From Fictibacillus barbaricus (lineage in GTDB: Bacteria; Bacillota; Bacilli; Bacillales; Fictibacillaceae), in NCBI RefSeq assembly GCF_014635025.1, contig NZ_BMCE01000002.1, positions 1 to 64,000 on the forward strand: a stretch of DNA of 64,000 nucleotides, written 5' to 3'. Shown here piece by piece: positions 24,311 through 32,448 of the stretch; position 1 is the first letter of the stretch, and the number at the start of each line of letters is the position of its first letter. The position numbers and the translations under genes were made by a program. The notes beneath the pieces were generated by a model, which did not search any database, had not been told where the DNA came from, and worked only from the letters and a program-made list of their open reading frames with translations.

Positions 24311-24430
24311 ATGCAAATAATGAGTGGAATACAAGAACTGATTCAAACAAGCTTGGTAAAAAAGTGGAAAGAAATGAAACACTCTACTTACGGGAAAGGT
24401 TTTCAGAAGATGTTTATATGTTTAACATAG
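24311..24430 (+). CDS. 36-39-aa basic small protein
   Basis: TTTGGAGGTGA leads into ATG at 24311 or, better spaced, ATG at 24320, giving MSGIQELIQTSLVKKWKEMK followed by a basic tail and a stop at 24428-24430. A 64-codon frame overlaps it in another phase, beginning at a TTG (24301) with no ribosome site; I prefer this one because of the site. An amphipathic helix is likely. Unknown role. Confidence 0.4.
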   Translation: MQIMSGIQELIQTSLVKKWKEMKHSTYGKGFQKMFICLT

Positions 24431-24512
24431 CAAAATATCATGAGGTTGAAGACTATGGGATGAAGAGGTTAGATTCTGAAAGACGCTGTCAATAAAGCTG
24501 ATAAGTAAGTGG

Positions 24513-24540
24513 AAAGCCTTGTTATATTGCATGGCTTTTT
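24513..24540 (+). terminator. Intrinsic terminator after the small-protein genes
   Basis: AAAGCCTTG and CATGGCTTTTT around a short AT loop, ending in a T-run. Confidence 0.65.
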
Positions 24541-24610
24541 ATAATTAAAGACTCATTTTTAAGGTTAAACCGTCAGCAAAGTTTTGGTTCTTTTCGTTGC
24601 CCTGAAAATG

Positions 24611-24650
24611 GTACTTCCCCTTCTTGAAGAAATGCACCTAATTGTTGAAG
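24611..24650 (-). repeat. Dispersed hairpin repeat A, copy 3
   Basis: TTCTTGAAGAAATGCACC with a divergent left arm (GGTACTTCCCC). It lies 29 nt downstream of the stop of the minus-strand lipoprotein gene. Confidence 0.65.
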
Positions 24651-24678
24651 ATCAATTGGTTTTAATCTAAAAGCAAGA

Positions 24679-25026
24679 TTAGTCATTATGTATATGAATT
24701 TCCTTAGCTTCTACCTCTCTGGTATCTTCTTTTTTGCTTATTTTATCGGAACTAACAAGTACTATTTTTAGATTTGCTCCTTCTGAAAGCTCATTAGCAT
24801 TCAATTTCTTTCCGTTCTCGTTGAAGAATGCTGTTTTACCTGTAACAAGCACTTTACAAAGATAACCCAAGTCTTTAACATTATTTTCTCCTTTGTTCAC
24901 TTCATCAGAACAATCCACAATAAGATAACCTTTTTTGTTCTCAAAAAGTTTCCCCTCAAAAGAGCTTGTACCTGAGCAACCAAATAAAAGTATGCAAATG
25001 TTCATTAAAATAAAACCGTACTTCAT
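24679..25026 (-). CDS. Small putative lipoprotein
   Basis: A 115-aa exported protein. The signal peptide MKYGFILMNICILLFGC ends in a lipobox (LFGC, Cys17). The mature domain looks like a small beta-barrel: GYLIVDCSDEVNKGEN, VLVTGKTAFFNENGKKL, and LKIVLVSSDKISKKE, reminiscent of DUF3221-type lipoproteins, which I cannot confirm. It is boxed in by repeat A copies 3 and 4, like a cassette. A short AAAGATG site precedes the ATG. Confidence 0.65.
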   Translation of the reverse strand: MKYGFILMNICILLFGCSGTSSFEGKLFENKKGYLIVDCSDEVNKGENNVKDLGYLCKVLVTGKTAFFNENGKKLNANELSEGANLKIVLVSSDKISKKEDTREVEAKEIHIHND

Positions 25027-25061
25027 CTTTGTATCTCACCCTTCTGCCCTTAACTTCCATC

Positions 25062-25110
25062 AAAAAAGGCACTTCTCCTTCTTGAAGAAATGCACCCGAT
25101 TGCTTAATAA
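25062..25110 (-). repeat. Dispersed hairpin repeat A, copy 4 (terminator-like)
   Basis: On the minus strand GTGCATTTCTTC, loop AAGAA, GGAGAAGTGC, then CTTTTTT. It begins just after the stop of the GNAT gene and ends before the lipoprotein ribosome site, so it should separate the two genes. Confidence 0.8.
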
Positions 25111-25117
25111 AACCGTA

Positions 25118-25570
25118 TTAAATTTCCTTTTTAAAAGAAGTTAGAGATAGGTTTTCTGTTAATCTTGTTTCTCCTGTTTTTAAAAATCCATTTTCCAAAT
25201 AGAAGGTTACTGCTGGTGTATTTTTGGATCCAGTTGACACTATTATTGTTTCAATTCCTCCCTTATTGCTTTCAATGAAATCCAATAACATCTTGGCAAT
25301 TCCTTTTCTAAAATGTTTAGGATGCACCATTAACCTATGGATATCAATTACACCCTTTTCTGCTTTTATAGAAATGACTCCGCATAACTCTTCATTTAAG
25401 TAATAGCCAAAGAAAGTCTCTCCACATTGTTGTAGCGTGTCAACTGTGTCTTTTAATGGCGGTATTTCATAAAAGTCAATTATTTCTGCTTCTACCTTAT
25501 ATGAAGATATTTGAATATTTAATACTTCTTTGGCAAGTTTAGAATTAGTAATATCAATTTTTTTTATCAA
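25118..25570 (-). CDS. GNAT family N-acetyltransferase
   Basis: A 150-aa acetyl-CoA-dependent transferase. The central strand and acetyl-CoA loop read IHRLMVHPKHFRKGIAKMLL, and the C-terminal fold motif is TPAVTFYLENGFLKTGE. I place the start at a TTG (25568-25570) following GGGGGAAAG; the longer frame to 25627 has no site. Substrate unknown. It is followed by repeat A copy 4 as its likely terminator. Confidence 0.85.
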   Translation of the reverse strand: MIKKIDITNSKLAKEVLNIQISSYKVEAEIIDFYEIPPLKDTVDTLQQCGETFFGYYLNEELCGVISIKAEKGVIDIHRLMVHPKHFRKGIAKMLLDFIESNKGGIETIIVSTGSKNTPAVTFYLENGFLKTGETRLTENLSLTSFKKEI

Positions 25571-25785
25571 AACTTTCCCCCATTTACTTTTCCTATTTAA
25601 TTTTAAAGTAGTTAAGTTTAAGCACAAACCAATATCATCTAAACCTTAACATATATATCCAATTTTCTGAAGACTGTTGTTTAACAATCTGCCCCTTAAA
25701 CTGAAGAAAGAGCATCTTTTATTAACTCTGCAACTAACCTGCCCCGTTAATTTAAGTGGATTCCTTCACAATTTTCTTTTTAGGG

Positions 25786-25817
25786 TTATTCCACAATCTG
25801 GCCCGTTTGCGGAATAA
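25786..25817. repeat. Dispersed inverted repeat B, copy 2
   Basis: TTATTCCACAAT, CTGGCCCG, TTTGCGGAATAA: an 11-bp inverted repeat with one mismatch. Two degenerate relatives lie just before it (about 25674-25703 and 25730-25760), both keeping a CTGCCCC-type centre. Confidence 0.8.
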
Positions 25818-25872
25818 GTTTCTTAACTGGCTTAAGGTTTATGAATAATATTTCAAAAAGTATTCCATAATG

Positions 25873-25902
25873 AAAAAACCCTTGGAATTTATTTTCCAAG
25901 GG
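25873..25902 (-). terminator. Intrinsic terminator on the minus strand
   Basis: Read on the minus strand CCCTTGG, a 10-nt AT loop, CCAAGGG, then TTTTTT. No annotated minus gene ends directly upstream, so it either backs up the csp terminator or ends an unannotated transcript. Confidence 0.6.
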
Positions 25903-26066
25903 AGTGAAACACTTTATTATTCAGTAAAGAACTTTTTTGTATTTTCACAAATGTTTTAGTTATGTCAGTAACCATAATGCTGTATTTTAGAAAGCTCCCA
26001 AGCGTTTTTTTGAATAAACAATCATATACTTTCCAAGAATGCCAATCAGTATGTTATACTGTTAAC

Positions 26067-26139
26067 AAACCTTTAATGCTTTAAATGATTTACTTTGCCT
26101 GTACCATCTCCCTGCTCAAATTTTTGAGCGGGGTTTTTT
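26067..26139 (+). ncRNA. Candidate small RNA with C/U-rich loop
   Basis: A TATACT hexamer at 26055-26060 predicts a start near 26067. About 70 nt later a strong terminator follows (CCCTGCTCAA, 4-nt loop, TTGAGCGGGG, TTTTTT). No frame of useful length lies between. The unpaired region before the stem contains ACCATCTCCCTG, complementary to Shine-Dalgarno-type GGGAG, a common feature of Firmicute trans-acting sRNAs. The -35 (TTCCAA) is weak. No family assignment. Confidence 0.4.
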
Positions 26140-26160
26140 ATTGAGTTTTCTATAACAATA

Positions 26161-26188
26161 AAAAAACAGGCTCTATAGAGAGCCTGTT
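26161..26188 (-). terminator. Terminator of the cold-shock gene
   Basis: AACAGGCTCT, loop ATAG, AGAGCCTGTT, perfect 10-bp stem; on the minus strand it is followed by a run of T. It lies 19 nt after the csp stop. Confidence 0.85.
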
Positions 26189-26206
26189 AATATAATTTAT
26201 TTAAAA

Positions 26207-26407
26207 TTATACTTTTTGAACGTTAGCAGCTTGAGCTCCACGAGCACCTTGCTCAACTTCAAATGTTACTTTTTGGCCTTCGTCTAAAGACTTGAAGCCA
26301 TCTGTTTGGATTGAAGAGAAATGTACGAATACGTCATCTCCATTTTCGCGTTCGATAAATCCAAAACCTTTTTCTGCGTTAAACCATTTTACTGTACCTT
26401 GTTCCAT
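26207..26407 (-). CDS. csp: CspA/CspB family cold-shock protein
   Basis: A 66-aa OB-fold single-strand nucleic-acid-binding protein. It starts [20 protein letters not shown], which includes RNP1 (KGFGFIE); RNP2 is VFVHFSSI. It acts as an RNA chaperone in the cytosol. GGGAGGCAACAAAA precedes the ATG at 26407. The upstream leader of over 200 nt is long and AT-rich, as usual for csp genes whose mRNA folding senses temperature. Confidence 0.95.
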   Translation of the reverse strand: MEQGTVKWFNAEKGFGFIERENGDDVFVHFSSIQTDGFKSLDEGQKVTFEVEQGARGAQAANVQKV

Positions 26408-26663
26408 TTTTGTTGCCTCCCAGTGCGTTGCCACACAATGTATTACTATCCTTGCCCAAATCTATTCTCAAGAAGGAAAATTATATCTCAAACTATCGAT
26501 TACACCGAACAAAAATAATTCTATTTTCATTATAACAGTAATTAGAAGATATTGCAAAAGAAAAAGGATAACGATGTTTAATAATTTCTTTAATTTTTTG
26601 AGTATCAAACAACATTATAACCTCCATTGTTTCATTATTTTTCTAGGTAATAGTCAAAAGACT

Positions 26664-27671
26664 TCACAATGGTGTTGGCACTGTGACTTGTTGGTCAAAA
26701 TTTATTTGTAAAAGTTGTCCAGCATGAACCAAACCACTTCCAAAACCGTACATAAGTACTCGGTCTCCATTTTTGACTTTTCCTCCACGGATTCCAAGGT
26801 CAAGCGCTAAAGGTATTGTAGCAGCAGAAGTATTTCCAAAGTTGACCAAGCTATAAAGAGTTTTTTTGATTGGGTATTCTAATTTTTCGCAAATCGGCTC
26901 TATCAACCGTAAGTTAGCACTGTGAGGTATAAACCAATCAACTTGATCTAAACTCGTTTGTGTTTTTTCTGAAATCTGTCTAATACTATCCGGAACATTC
27001 CTTACAACCCATCGAAAAACTTCTCTACCATTTTGTACAAGGTATTGAGTATCTATTAACTCAATATCATTGACCTTTTTTGATAGTCCAGAACGATATA
27101 CATGTTGTGCTCCTCTTCCATCACTTCCCAGATGGAAGCCAATGAAGCTTTTTGATTTTTCATCCCTTTCAACTAATACAGCTCCAGCACCATCACCAAA
27201 TAATATACATGTATTTCTATCGGTATAGTCTGTAATTTTAGAGATTGTATCTGCTCCAATAACGAGTATCTTTTTGTGGAGTCCAGATGCAATATAGCAG
27301 TGTGCAGTATGCAATGCATAAACAAATCCTGCACATGCTGCACTTAAATCTATGGCACCTGTTTGGGATATTTTCAATCGATCCTGTATGATACTTGAGA
27401 CAGATGGAAATGGAAAATCTGGTGTGCTTGTTGCCACAATAATCATATCTACATCTTCGACTGTTTTATTATATCTTTGCATTAAATCTTTTACAGCAGA
27501 GACACACAAGTCACTGGTATATTCATCAGGACGGGTTATTCTACGTTCGTGAATTCCGGTTCTTTGAATAATCCACTCATTATTTGTATCAACCATTTGC
27601 TCAAGATCAAAATTTGTTAATCTTCTTTCGGGTACATATGTCCCTATAGCTGTTATTCTTGCTCCTAACAT
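26664..27671 (-). CDS. fabH: Beta-ketoacyl-ACP synthase III
   Basis: A 335-aa thiolase-fold enzyme that condenses acyl-CoA primers with malonyl-ACP to start fatty-acid synthesis. The triad is readable: Cys in DLSAACAGFVYAL, His in WFIPHSANLRLI, and Asn in NFGNTSAATIPLAL. NNEWIIQRTGIHERR is the conserved N-terminal block. Bacilli usually have two copies (FabHA, FabHB) with branched-chain primer preference; this one stands alone, like fabHB. A FapR-type operator lies upstream, which ties it to malonyl-CoA control. Confidence 0.93.
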   Translation of the reverse strand: MLGARITAIGTYVPERRLTNFDLEQMVDTNNEWIIQRTGIHERRITRPDEYTSDLCVSAVKDLMQRYNKTVEDVDMIIVATSTPDFPFPSVSSIIQDRLKISQTGAIDLSAACAGFVYALHTAHCYIASGLHKKILVIGADTISKITDYTDRNTCILFGDGAGAVLVERDEKSKSFIGFHLGSDGRGAQHVYRSGLSKKVNDIELIDTQYLVQNGREVFRWVVRNVPDSIRQISEKTQTSLDQVDWFIPHSANLRLIEPICEKLEYPIKKTLYSLVNFGNTSAATIPLALDLGIRGGKVKNGDRVLMYGFGSGLVHAGQLLQINFDQQVTVPTPL

Positions 27672-27700
27672 TCACTCCACCTCTATTTATTGTAAGTTAG

Positions 27701-27720
27701 TATTAATACCTGGTACTAAT
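27701..27720 (-). promoter_or_regulatory. FapR operator upstream of fabH
   Basis: On the minus strand ATTAGTACCAGGTATTAATA fits the FapR pattern TTAGTACCNNGTNTTAAT. It lies about 30-50 nt upstream of the fabH start. FapR represses fatty-acid genes until malonyl-CoA rises. Confidence 0.8.
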
Positions 27721-27721
27721 T

Positions 27722-28144
27722 ATAACCATATTTATCCTTATTTCAAGAAAAGAAGACTCTTCATGAAAATTAAGCCTTCTGCTCTGTTTGATTAAGTGTA
27801 ATACTCACATTCTAACGAAAATACCTCTATAATCTTTTAGTTCGATCCTAAACAATCTGGCCCTTTTCTGGAATAACATGACTACCGTTTTTAAAACAAC
27901 AACAGTAATATAAGGTATTGTTTATGTTTGGCTACCATCAAAAAGTATTCTTAGTGACAGGGTAGTTGTTACATTAAAGGGAGTTCCGAACATTTCGAAA
28001 CCCCCTTGGGTAAATACGCTCAAAATTCAATAAGATAATCTTCCTCAGACTGGAATGTGACGCAAAAATCCTGAATTTCACCGAATGAATTTTTTTATTG
28101 CTCCCTTTACTACATTAAATCTTAACTACGAAAATTCATCTTGT
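27722..28144. other. Intergenic region
   Basis: Contains repeat B copy 3 and a hairpin at about 27977-28009 (AGGGAGTTCCG with CGAAACCCCCT). No gene seen. Confidence 0.4.
27846..27876. repeat. Dispersed inverted repeat B, copy 3 (degenerate)
   Basis: CCTAAACAATCTGGCCC followed by TTTTCTGGAATAAC. The centre and right arm are kept; the left arm has drifted. Confidence 0.6.
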
Positions 28145-29359
28145 TTATAGTGTACTTGAGTTTTTAGTAGCTTGATGCAATTGATCTTTTCGCATCTTAA
28201 CTTGCCGAAGCTGATATTGTCCATAAAAAATTAAGCCCACAAGTACAAATAAAGAAGAAGACAAAAACATACCACTGTATCCAATATAATTTGCAATGGT
28301 ACCTAAGACAAAAGCTCCCCCTGCGATACCTAAATCAATTGACATAAAATAAGTAGCAGTAGCCGCACCTCTACGTTCAGAAGGCACAGCATCTATTACA
28401 AGCGCTTGTAAGCTCGGTTGTATAGATCCTAATCCGAGACTTATTAGAAATGCTGAAAGCAAAAAGATAGTAAAGGTATTCGATTGACTTAACACAAACG
28501 TTCCTACGATACACAATAACATTCCCGGATAGATGACAAAAGAAGCTCCATATTTATCGGATATTTTTCCAGAAAGAGGCCTTATTACTAATAACACAAG
28601 TGAATAAACAGCAAAAAAGTACCCTGCTGCTTCTACCATCTCTAATTCTTTTGCATAAAGAGAAATAAACGATACTATGCCACCATATACAGATACGATC
28701 ATGACAGAAACAATACAGATATGTAATACTTTTGGTTCGACAAGTTTTTCAATAAGAGATAGTTTTTGGTCTCCACGCTCTTTTTGTGTATGCTCTTCAA
28801 CTTTTATCAGACTTCCTAAGGTGGCGCTAATCCCGGCCAGAACACAACTAAAAATAAACAAAACATTAAAACTTCCGTTATTCATAACCCACAACCCTAC
28901 GGAAGGTCCTATTACAAGGGATAAACTGATGAAAGCACCATAATAACCAATTCCCTCAGCACGACATTCAGATGGCACTACATCAGCTGCCATTGTTCCT
29001 GATGCAGTTGTAGCGATTCCAAAACTAAACCCATGTATGAACCTTAAAAGAAAAAATAAAAGTAGACCTGGAATAGTTATATAGAAAAACATTAATATAA
29101 AAAAAGCAATACGGGCGAACAAAAATACTTTCTTTCTCCCGATTTCATCCAGCCACTTCCCGGCAAGAGGACGGGCAAATATCTGGGCTGTTGTAAAAAA
29201 TGCGATAATTAACCCCACTTGTCGTTCTGTACCATCCAGATGTTCCACTAAGAAAACAGGCAACGTTGGTAACAACATATAAAAGCTAGTAAACATAAAA
29301 AAATTACTAAAACACAGTAGTAAAAAATTCCTATTCCATAATTTGTTATTATGCATCAT
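28145..29359 (-). CDS. MFS transporter (drug-efflux type)
   Basis: A 404-aa, 12-span major facilitator. The loop 2-3 motif is GKWLDEIGRKKVFLFARI and its echo in the second half is GKISDKYGASFVIYPGML. This duplicated pattern and the length fit H+-coupled efflux of the DHA1 type; the cargo is unknown. The ATG at 29359 is chosen because GAGGATAAA precedes it; an in-frame GTG or ATG further up has no site. Repeats B and A lie directly upstream. Confidence 0.88.
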   Translation of the reverse strand: MMHNNKLWNRNFLLLCFSNFFMFTSFYMLLPTLPVFLVEHLDGTERQVGLIIAFFTTAQIFARPLAGKWLDEIGRKKVFLFARIAFFILMFFYITIPGLLLFFLLRFIHGFSFGIATTASGTMAADVVPSECRAEGIGYYGAFISLSLVIGPSVGLWVMNNGSFNVLFIFSCVLAGISATLGSLIKVEEHTQKERGDQKLSLIEKLVEPKVLHICIVSVMIVSVYGGIVSFISLYAKELEMVEAAGYFFAVYSLVLLVIRPLSGKISDKYGASFVIYPGMLLCIVGTFVLSQSNTFTIFLLSAFLISLGLGSIQPSLQALVIDAVPSERRGAATATYFMSIDLGIAGGAFVLGTIANYIGYSGMFLSSSLFVLVGLIFYGQYQLRQVKMRKDQLHQATKNSSTL

Positions 29360-29411
29360 TTTATCCTCATTCCGGCTTTCTTGTATTTTAACGCTAAAAT
29401 TTGTAACCATT

Positions 29412-29446
29412 CTTATTCTATAATCCTGCCCGTTTGTTCAATAAGT
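29412..29446. repeat. Dispersed inverted repeat B, copy 4
   Basis: CTTATTCTATAATC, CTGCCCG, TTTGTTCAATAAG. It directly abuts repeat A copy 5, the only place where the two families touch. Confidence 0.7.
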
Positions 29447-29451
29447 TCAAT

Positions 29452-29508
29452 AAAAAAGAGCACTTCTCCTTCCTGAAGAAATGCACCCGATTGTGGAATA
29501 ACTCATTA
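29452..29508 (-). repeat. Dispersed hairpin repeat A, copy 5 (terminator-like)
   Basis: Minus strand: GTGCATTTCTTC, loop AGGAA, GGAGAAGTGC, then TCTTTTTTATT. It lies 75 nt downstream of the EamA gene stop. The outer flank TTATTCCACAATCGGG is nearly identical to copy 2. Confidence 0.8.
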
Positions 29509-29582
29509 CAACCAACTTGGCGGGCGTTAGAGAGTTCTATGGAAATGCAGGATGAAATTTAACTTAAAAACAACAAGACAAC

Positions 29583-30470
29583 TTAAAAAGTAATATCATC
29601 TTTTACAGATCTTGTTCTATAGAAATTTCCGTTAACTAAAATAATACCCCCAACGATAAACAACCCACCAAGTATTATGTACGACTCTAAGCGCTCCCCG
29701 AGTATAAGCCAACCCGAAACAACACCAAAAAAAGGAGCTAAAAATAAATAAGCACTGGTCCTGCCTGGGTCACCTTTTTGTAAGAGATAGTACCAAACAG
29801 CAAACTGGACTATAGAGGACATAATAACCAGCCATGATAGGATGAACAAAAAATTAAAAGTGAAAATTAAAGCTGGATTTTCAAAAAGAAAACTGCAACC
29901 AAAAAGGACTAAGCCCCCAAATAGCATTTGATATGCGGATAAAACCCATGTGTCAAATTGTTGTCCCCACGTTTTTGCGAGTATTGTCCCGACAGCCCAA
30001 GATATTGCTGAGACAAATCCAAATAATGTACCTATTCTTAATTCCAGGTGACTACCCATTGTAATAAATACACCTACAAAACCTAAAATAACACCCAACC
30101 ACTGAATATTATTATATTTTATTTTTAAAACTAACGTACTTATAACTACTACCAATAGGGGATTTAAAAAAGTGAGAATAGAAGATTCACCTGCCGTGAT
30201 GGTTCTTAAACTCATGAAAATACAGCCCATAACCCCTGTTGTTTGAAAAAAACCAATTATAAAGATCATGATCCACGAATTAGTTGTTTTAGGATGAGGT
30301 CTCTTTAGTATCCTTACAATTAATGCCATTATTACCCCAGCTAGTGAGAATCGAAATGCTGCCAATAAAAGAGGCGATGAATAAACTAATCCCATTTTCC
30401 CTATGGCAAATGAAGATCCCATTAACGCCGTTGTTATTATTACTAATAATCCAAAAATATACTTATTCAT
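29583..30470 (-). CDS. EamA (DMT) family transporter
   Basis: A 295-aa protein with ten spans made of two EamA repeats (GLVYSSPLLLAAFRFSLAGV in the first, GTLFGFVSAISWAVGTILAK in the second). Such carriers usually export metabolites or amino acids. The ATG at 30470 follows AGGAGGATCTC. Divergent from an ArsR-type regulator gene 146 nt away, an arrangement like ydfC/ydfF of B. subtilis; the regulator probably controls this transporter. Confidence 0.88.
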   Translation of the reverse strand: MNKYIFGLLVIITTALMGSSFAIGKMGLVYSSPLLLAAFRFSLAGVIMALIVRILKRPHPKTTNSWIMIFIIGFFQTTGVMGCIFMSLRTITAGESSILTFLNPLLVVVISTLVLKIKYNNIQWLGVILGFVGVFITMGSHLELRIGTLFGFVSAISWAVGTILAKTWGQQFDTWVLSAYQMLFGGLVLFGCSFLFENPALIFTFNFLFILSWLVIMSSIVQFAVWYYLLQKGDPGRTSAYLFLAPFFGVVSGWLILGERLESYIILGGLFIVGGIILVNGNFYRTRSVKDDITF

Positions 30471-30616
30471 GAGATCCTCCTGCATTTTGATAAATTACCA
30501 TAATTGCTTCTCTCCTTTTATTCTAAGATTAATAACTCCTTTATTTGTTCATTGTATATCCCAGATATTTAAAGTATCATCGAAATATGGAATACAAATA
30601 ATGAGGTGAATTCTTT

Positions 30617-31303
30617 ATGAATGGAAGTCCTAATATCGCAGAAATAGCTTCTCTATTAGCCGATCCATCCAGAGCAGAAATATTAATCAGCCTTTTAGAT
30701 GGCAGATTTCATACAGCTAGTGAATTGGCTCTCCTAGCAAAAATCAAACCTCAAACTGCCAGTTTTCATTTGTCCAAACTAAGTAAAAGCAAAGTGATCA
30801 AGATGGAAAAACATGGACGTTTTCATTATTATCATTTGGCGAATCAAGAGGTCGCACAATTATTAGAGTCCTTCCTCACTATCTCACGTCCGGTTGAAAT
30901 AAGATCATTCAAACAAAATGTGCAAACAACAGCCTTATGTGAAGCTAGAACTTGTTATGATCATTTAGCTGGGAAATTAGGAGTAGGTTTAACAGAATCT
31001 ATGGTCAAAAATGGATATTTGATAAAAACTGAGGAACAGTTTGAAGTTACAGAAAGTGGAAATCTATTATTTTCTGATTTAGGATTAAACTTGTCTTTAT
31101 TAAGAAAGAAACGACGCTCATTTTCACGAGTTTGCTTGGATTGGAGTGAAAGACAGCACCACTTAGCAGGTACGCTAGGGAGTGCACTGGCTAGTCATTT
31201 TTTTGATAATCAATGGATCACTCATATTCCTTCTACTCGGGCTGTTAAAATTACTAGTAAGGGAAAAGCTAGTTTAAAAAGGTATTTTGACTATCAATTG
31301 TAA
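30617..31303 (+). CDS. ArsR-type HTH transcriptional regulator
   Basis: A 228-aa regulator. The N-terminal winged helix is ArsR-like: LLADPSRAEILISLLDGRFH, then ASFHLSKLSKSKVIKMEKHG. The C-terminal 120 residues form a separate domain with two Cys (ALCEARTCYDHLAGKLGV), which could bind metal or sense a small ligand. AATGAGGTGAATTCTTT precedes the ATG. Divergently placed against the EamA transporter. Confidence 0.88.
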   Translation: MNGSPNIAEIASLLADPSRAEILISLLDGRFHTASELALLAKIKPQTASFHLSKLSKSKVIKMEKHGRFHYYHLANQEVAQLLESFLTISRPVEIRSFKQNVQTTALCEARTCYDHLAGKLGVGLTESMVKNGYLIKTEEQFEVTESGNLLFSDLGLNLSLLRKKRRSFSRVCLDWSERQHHLAGTLGSALASHFFDNQWITHIPSTRAVKITSKGKASLKRYFDYQL

Positions 31304-31384
31304 TTTAATAAAAAAGCACTTACCTTATTACAGATAAGCACCCTTTGAAGGGTGGATAGTTTAAAAAGAAAATCATCCACATTA

Positions 31385-31418
31385 TAAAAAAAGCCCCTCT
31401 CCGTAAAGAGGGCTTTTT
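31385..31418. terminator. Bidirectional terminator between convergent genes
   Basis: AAAAAAAGCCCCTCT, loop ccgta, AAGAGGGCTTTTTAA. It serves the plus-strand ArsR-type gene and the minus-strand 31423 gene. Confidence 0.85.
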
Positions 31419-31422
31419 AATT

Positions 31423-31920
31423 CTATTCATAGTATTTACCTAAAATTCTATTCATTTCATCAATATTTTTTGAAAGTTTATCTACTTCCTTGGAAAATAA
31501 ATCATCATATATTAATACATCATCTATTCCATTATATATTTCTACAGTTTTTAAAACCTCTTTGTTTTGTGTAATACTATTTAATATATTCTTCTTAAGT
31601 GCTAAAGTATCTTCATATTTTACATCTTTATTAATAATTTTTTCTCTAGCTGTATCTAGACGTCTATTGAGTTCATAATTCTCTTCGAGTCCATTTTCGA
31701 GAACATACCAATCACTTCTTGCAAATGCATCTGTTGTCTCCCCAGCTTTGGAAATATGCTTACGTGTATCTTCTAATAAAGGAAAATATTCCTTATCTAA
31801 ATACTCCCTAAATGCATAGAATTCATTAGTTTGCTTTTTTGTGGAGATAATTTTGGTACTTATTATTGTGCCCCCTACTGCTACTATAACAAGTAATCCT
31901 ATCAATAACCATTTCTTCAT
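31423..31920 (-). CDS. Membrane-anchored helical protein of unknown function
   Basis: A 165-aa protein with one N-terminal membrane helix (LLIGLLVIVAVGGTIIS) and no lipobox or cleavage site. The rest is a charged helical bundle outside the membrane (FYAFREYLDKEYFPLLEDTR, then DKLSKNIDEMNRILGKYYE). GGGGTAGAGAAA precedes the ATG. Not recognised. Confidence 0.6.
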   Translation of the reverse strand: MKKWLLIGLLVIVAVGGTIISTKIISTKKQTNEFYAFREYLDKEYFPLLEDTRKHISKAGETTDAFARSDWYVLENGLEENYELNRRLDTAREKIINKDVKYEDTLALKKNILNSITQNKEVLKTVEIYNGIDDVLIYDDLFSKEVDKLSKNIDEMNRILGKYYE

Positions 31921-32083
31921 TTTCTCTACCCCTTAATCTCTTATCTAAGATGTCATACTGTAACATAATATCACTCTGTAATTGCAATAAACAGATATTT
32001 TTCACACCGCTATTTACTTAATCTAACTACTAACGGGAAAAAAAAATTCAGACAATCTCGATATTAATGTACAGGACGATTAG

Positions 32084-32140
32084 TAACACCCTTTCCTTTT
32101 TGAAGAAACGCACCCGATTGTGGAAGAATGATTCTTCCAC
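32084..32140 (-). repeat. Dispersed hairpin repeat A, copy 6 (degenerate)
   Basis: Keeps GAAGAAACGCACCCGATTG on the plus strand but has lost the T-tract form. Its flank has become a perfect palindrome, GTGGAAGAAT-G-ATTCTTCCAC (32120-32140). Confidence 0.6.
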
Positions 32141-32299
32141 CACTCCCTTATTATTTTATATTGGAATTAACTATACAATTAGCAACAATTATATTTAGTT
32201 TTCTAAAAATGTGGGTAAGTGGGATCGCTTCCGCCTCTATAATATCCTTATAAAGGTCGTTTAGGGGTAAACTCAATTTGGTTTATCCTGAGATCCAAT

Positions 32300-32345
32300 T
32301 AAAAAGAGCACTTCTCCTTCTTAGAGAAATGCACTGATTAGAATA
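32300..32345 (-). repeat. Dispersed hairpin repeat A, copy 7 (terminator-like)
   Basis: Minus strand: GTGCATTTCTCT, loop AAGAA, GGAGAAGTGC, then TCTTTTTAATT. It lies about 100 nt downstream of the cutC stop. Confidence 0.75.
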
Positions 32346-32448
32346 AAAACTCCAAAACGATAAAACGCTAAAACAGCTCAGCAGACTCCTCTGATCTTAG
32401 ATTTATAATAGTAGTAAGATGATGATGGATTAAGCCCTCTTACAAAGT

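Noticed and set aside
24301-24495. 64-codon plus-strand frame starting at a TTG
   Set aside because: The GGAGG site serves the frame at 24311/24320 instead; the TTG itself has no upstream site.
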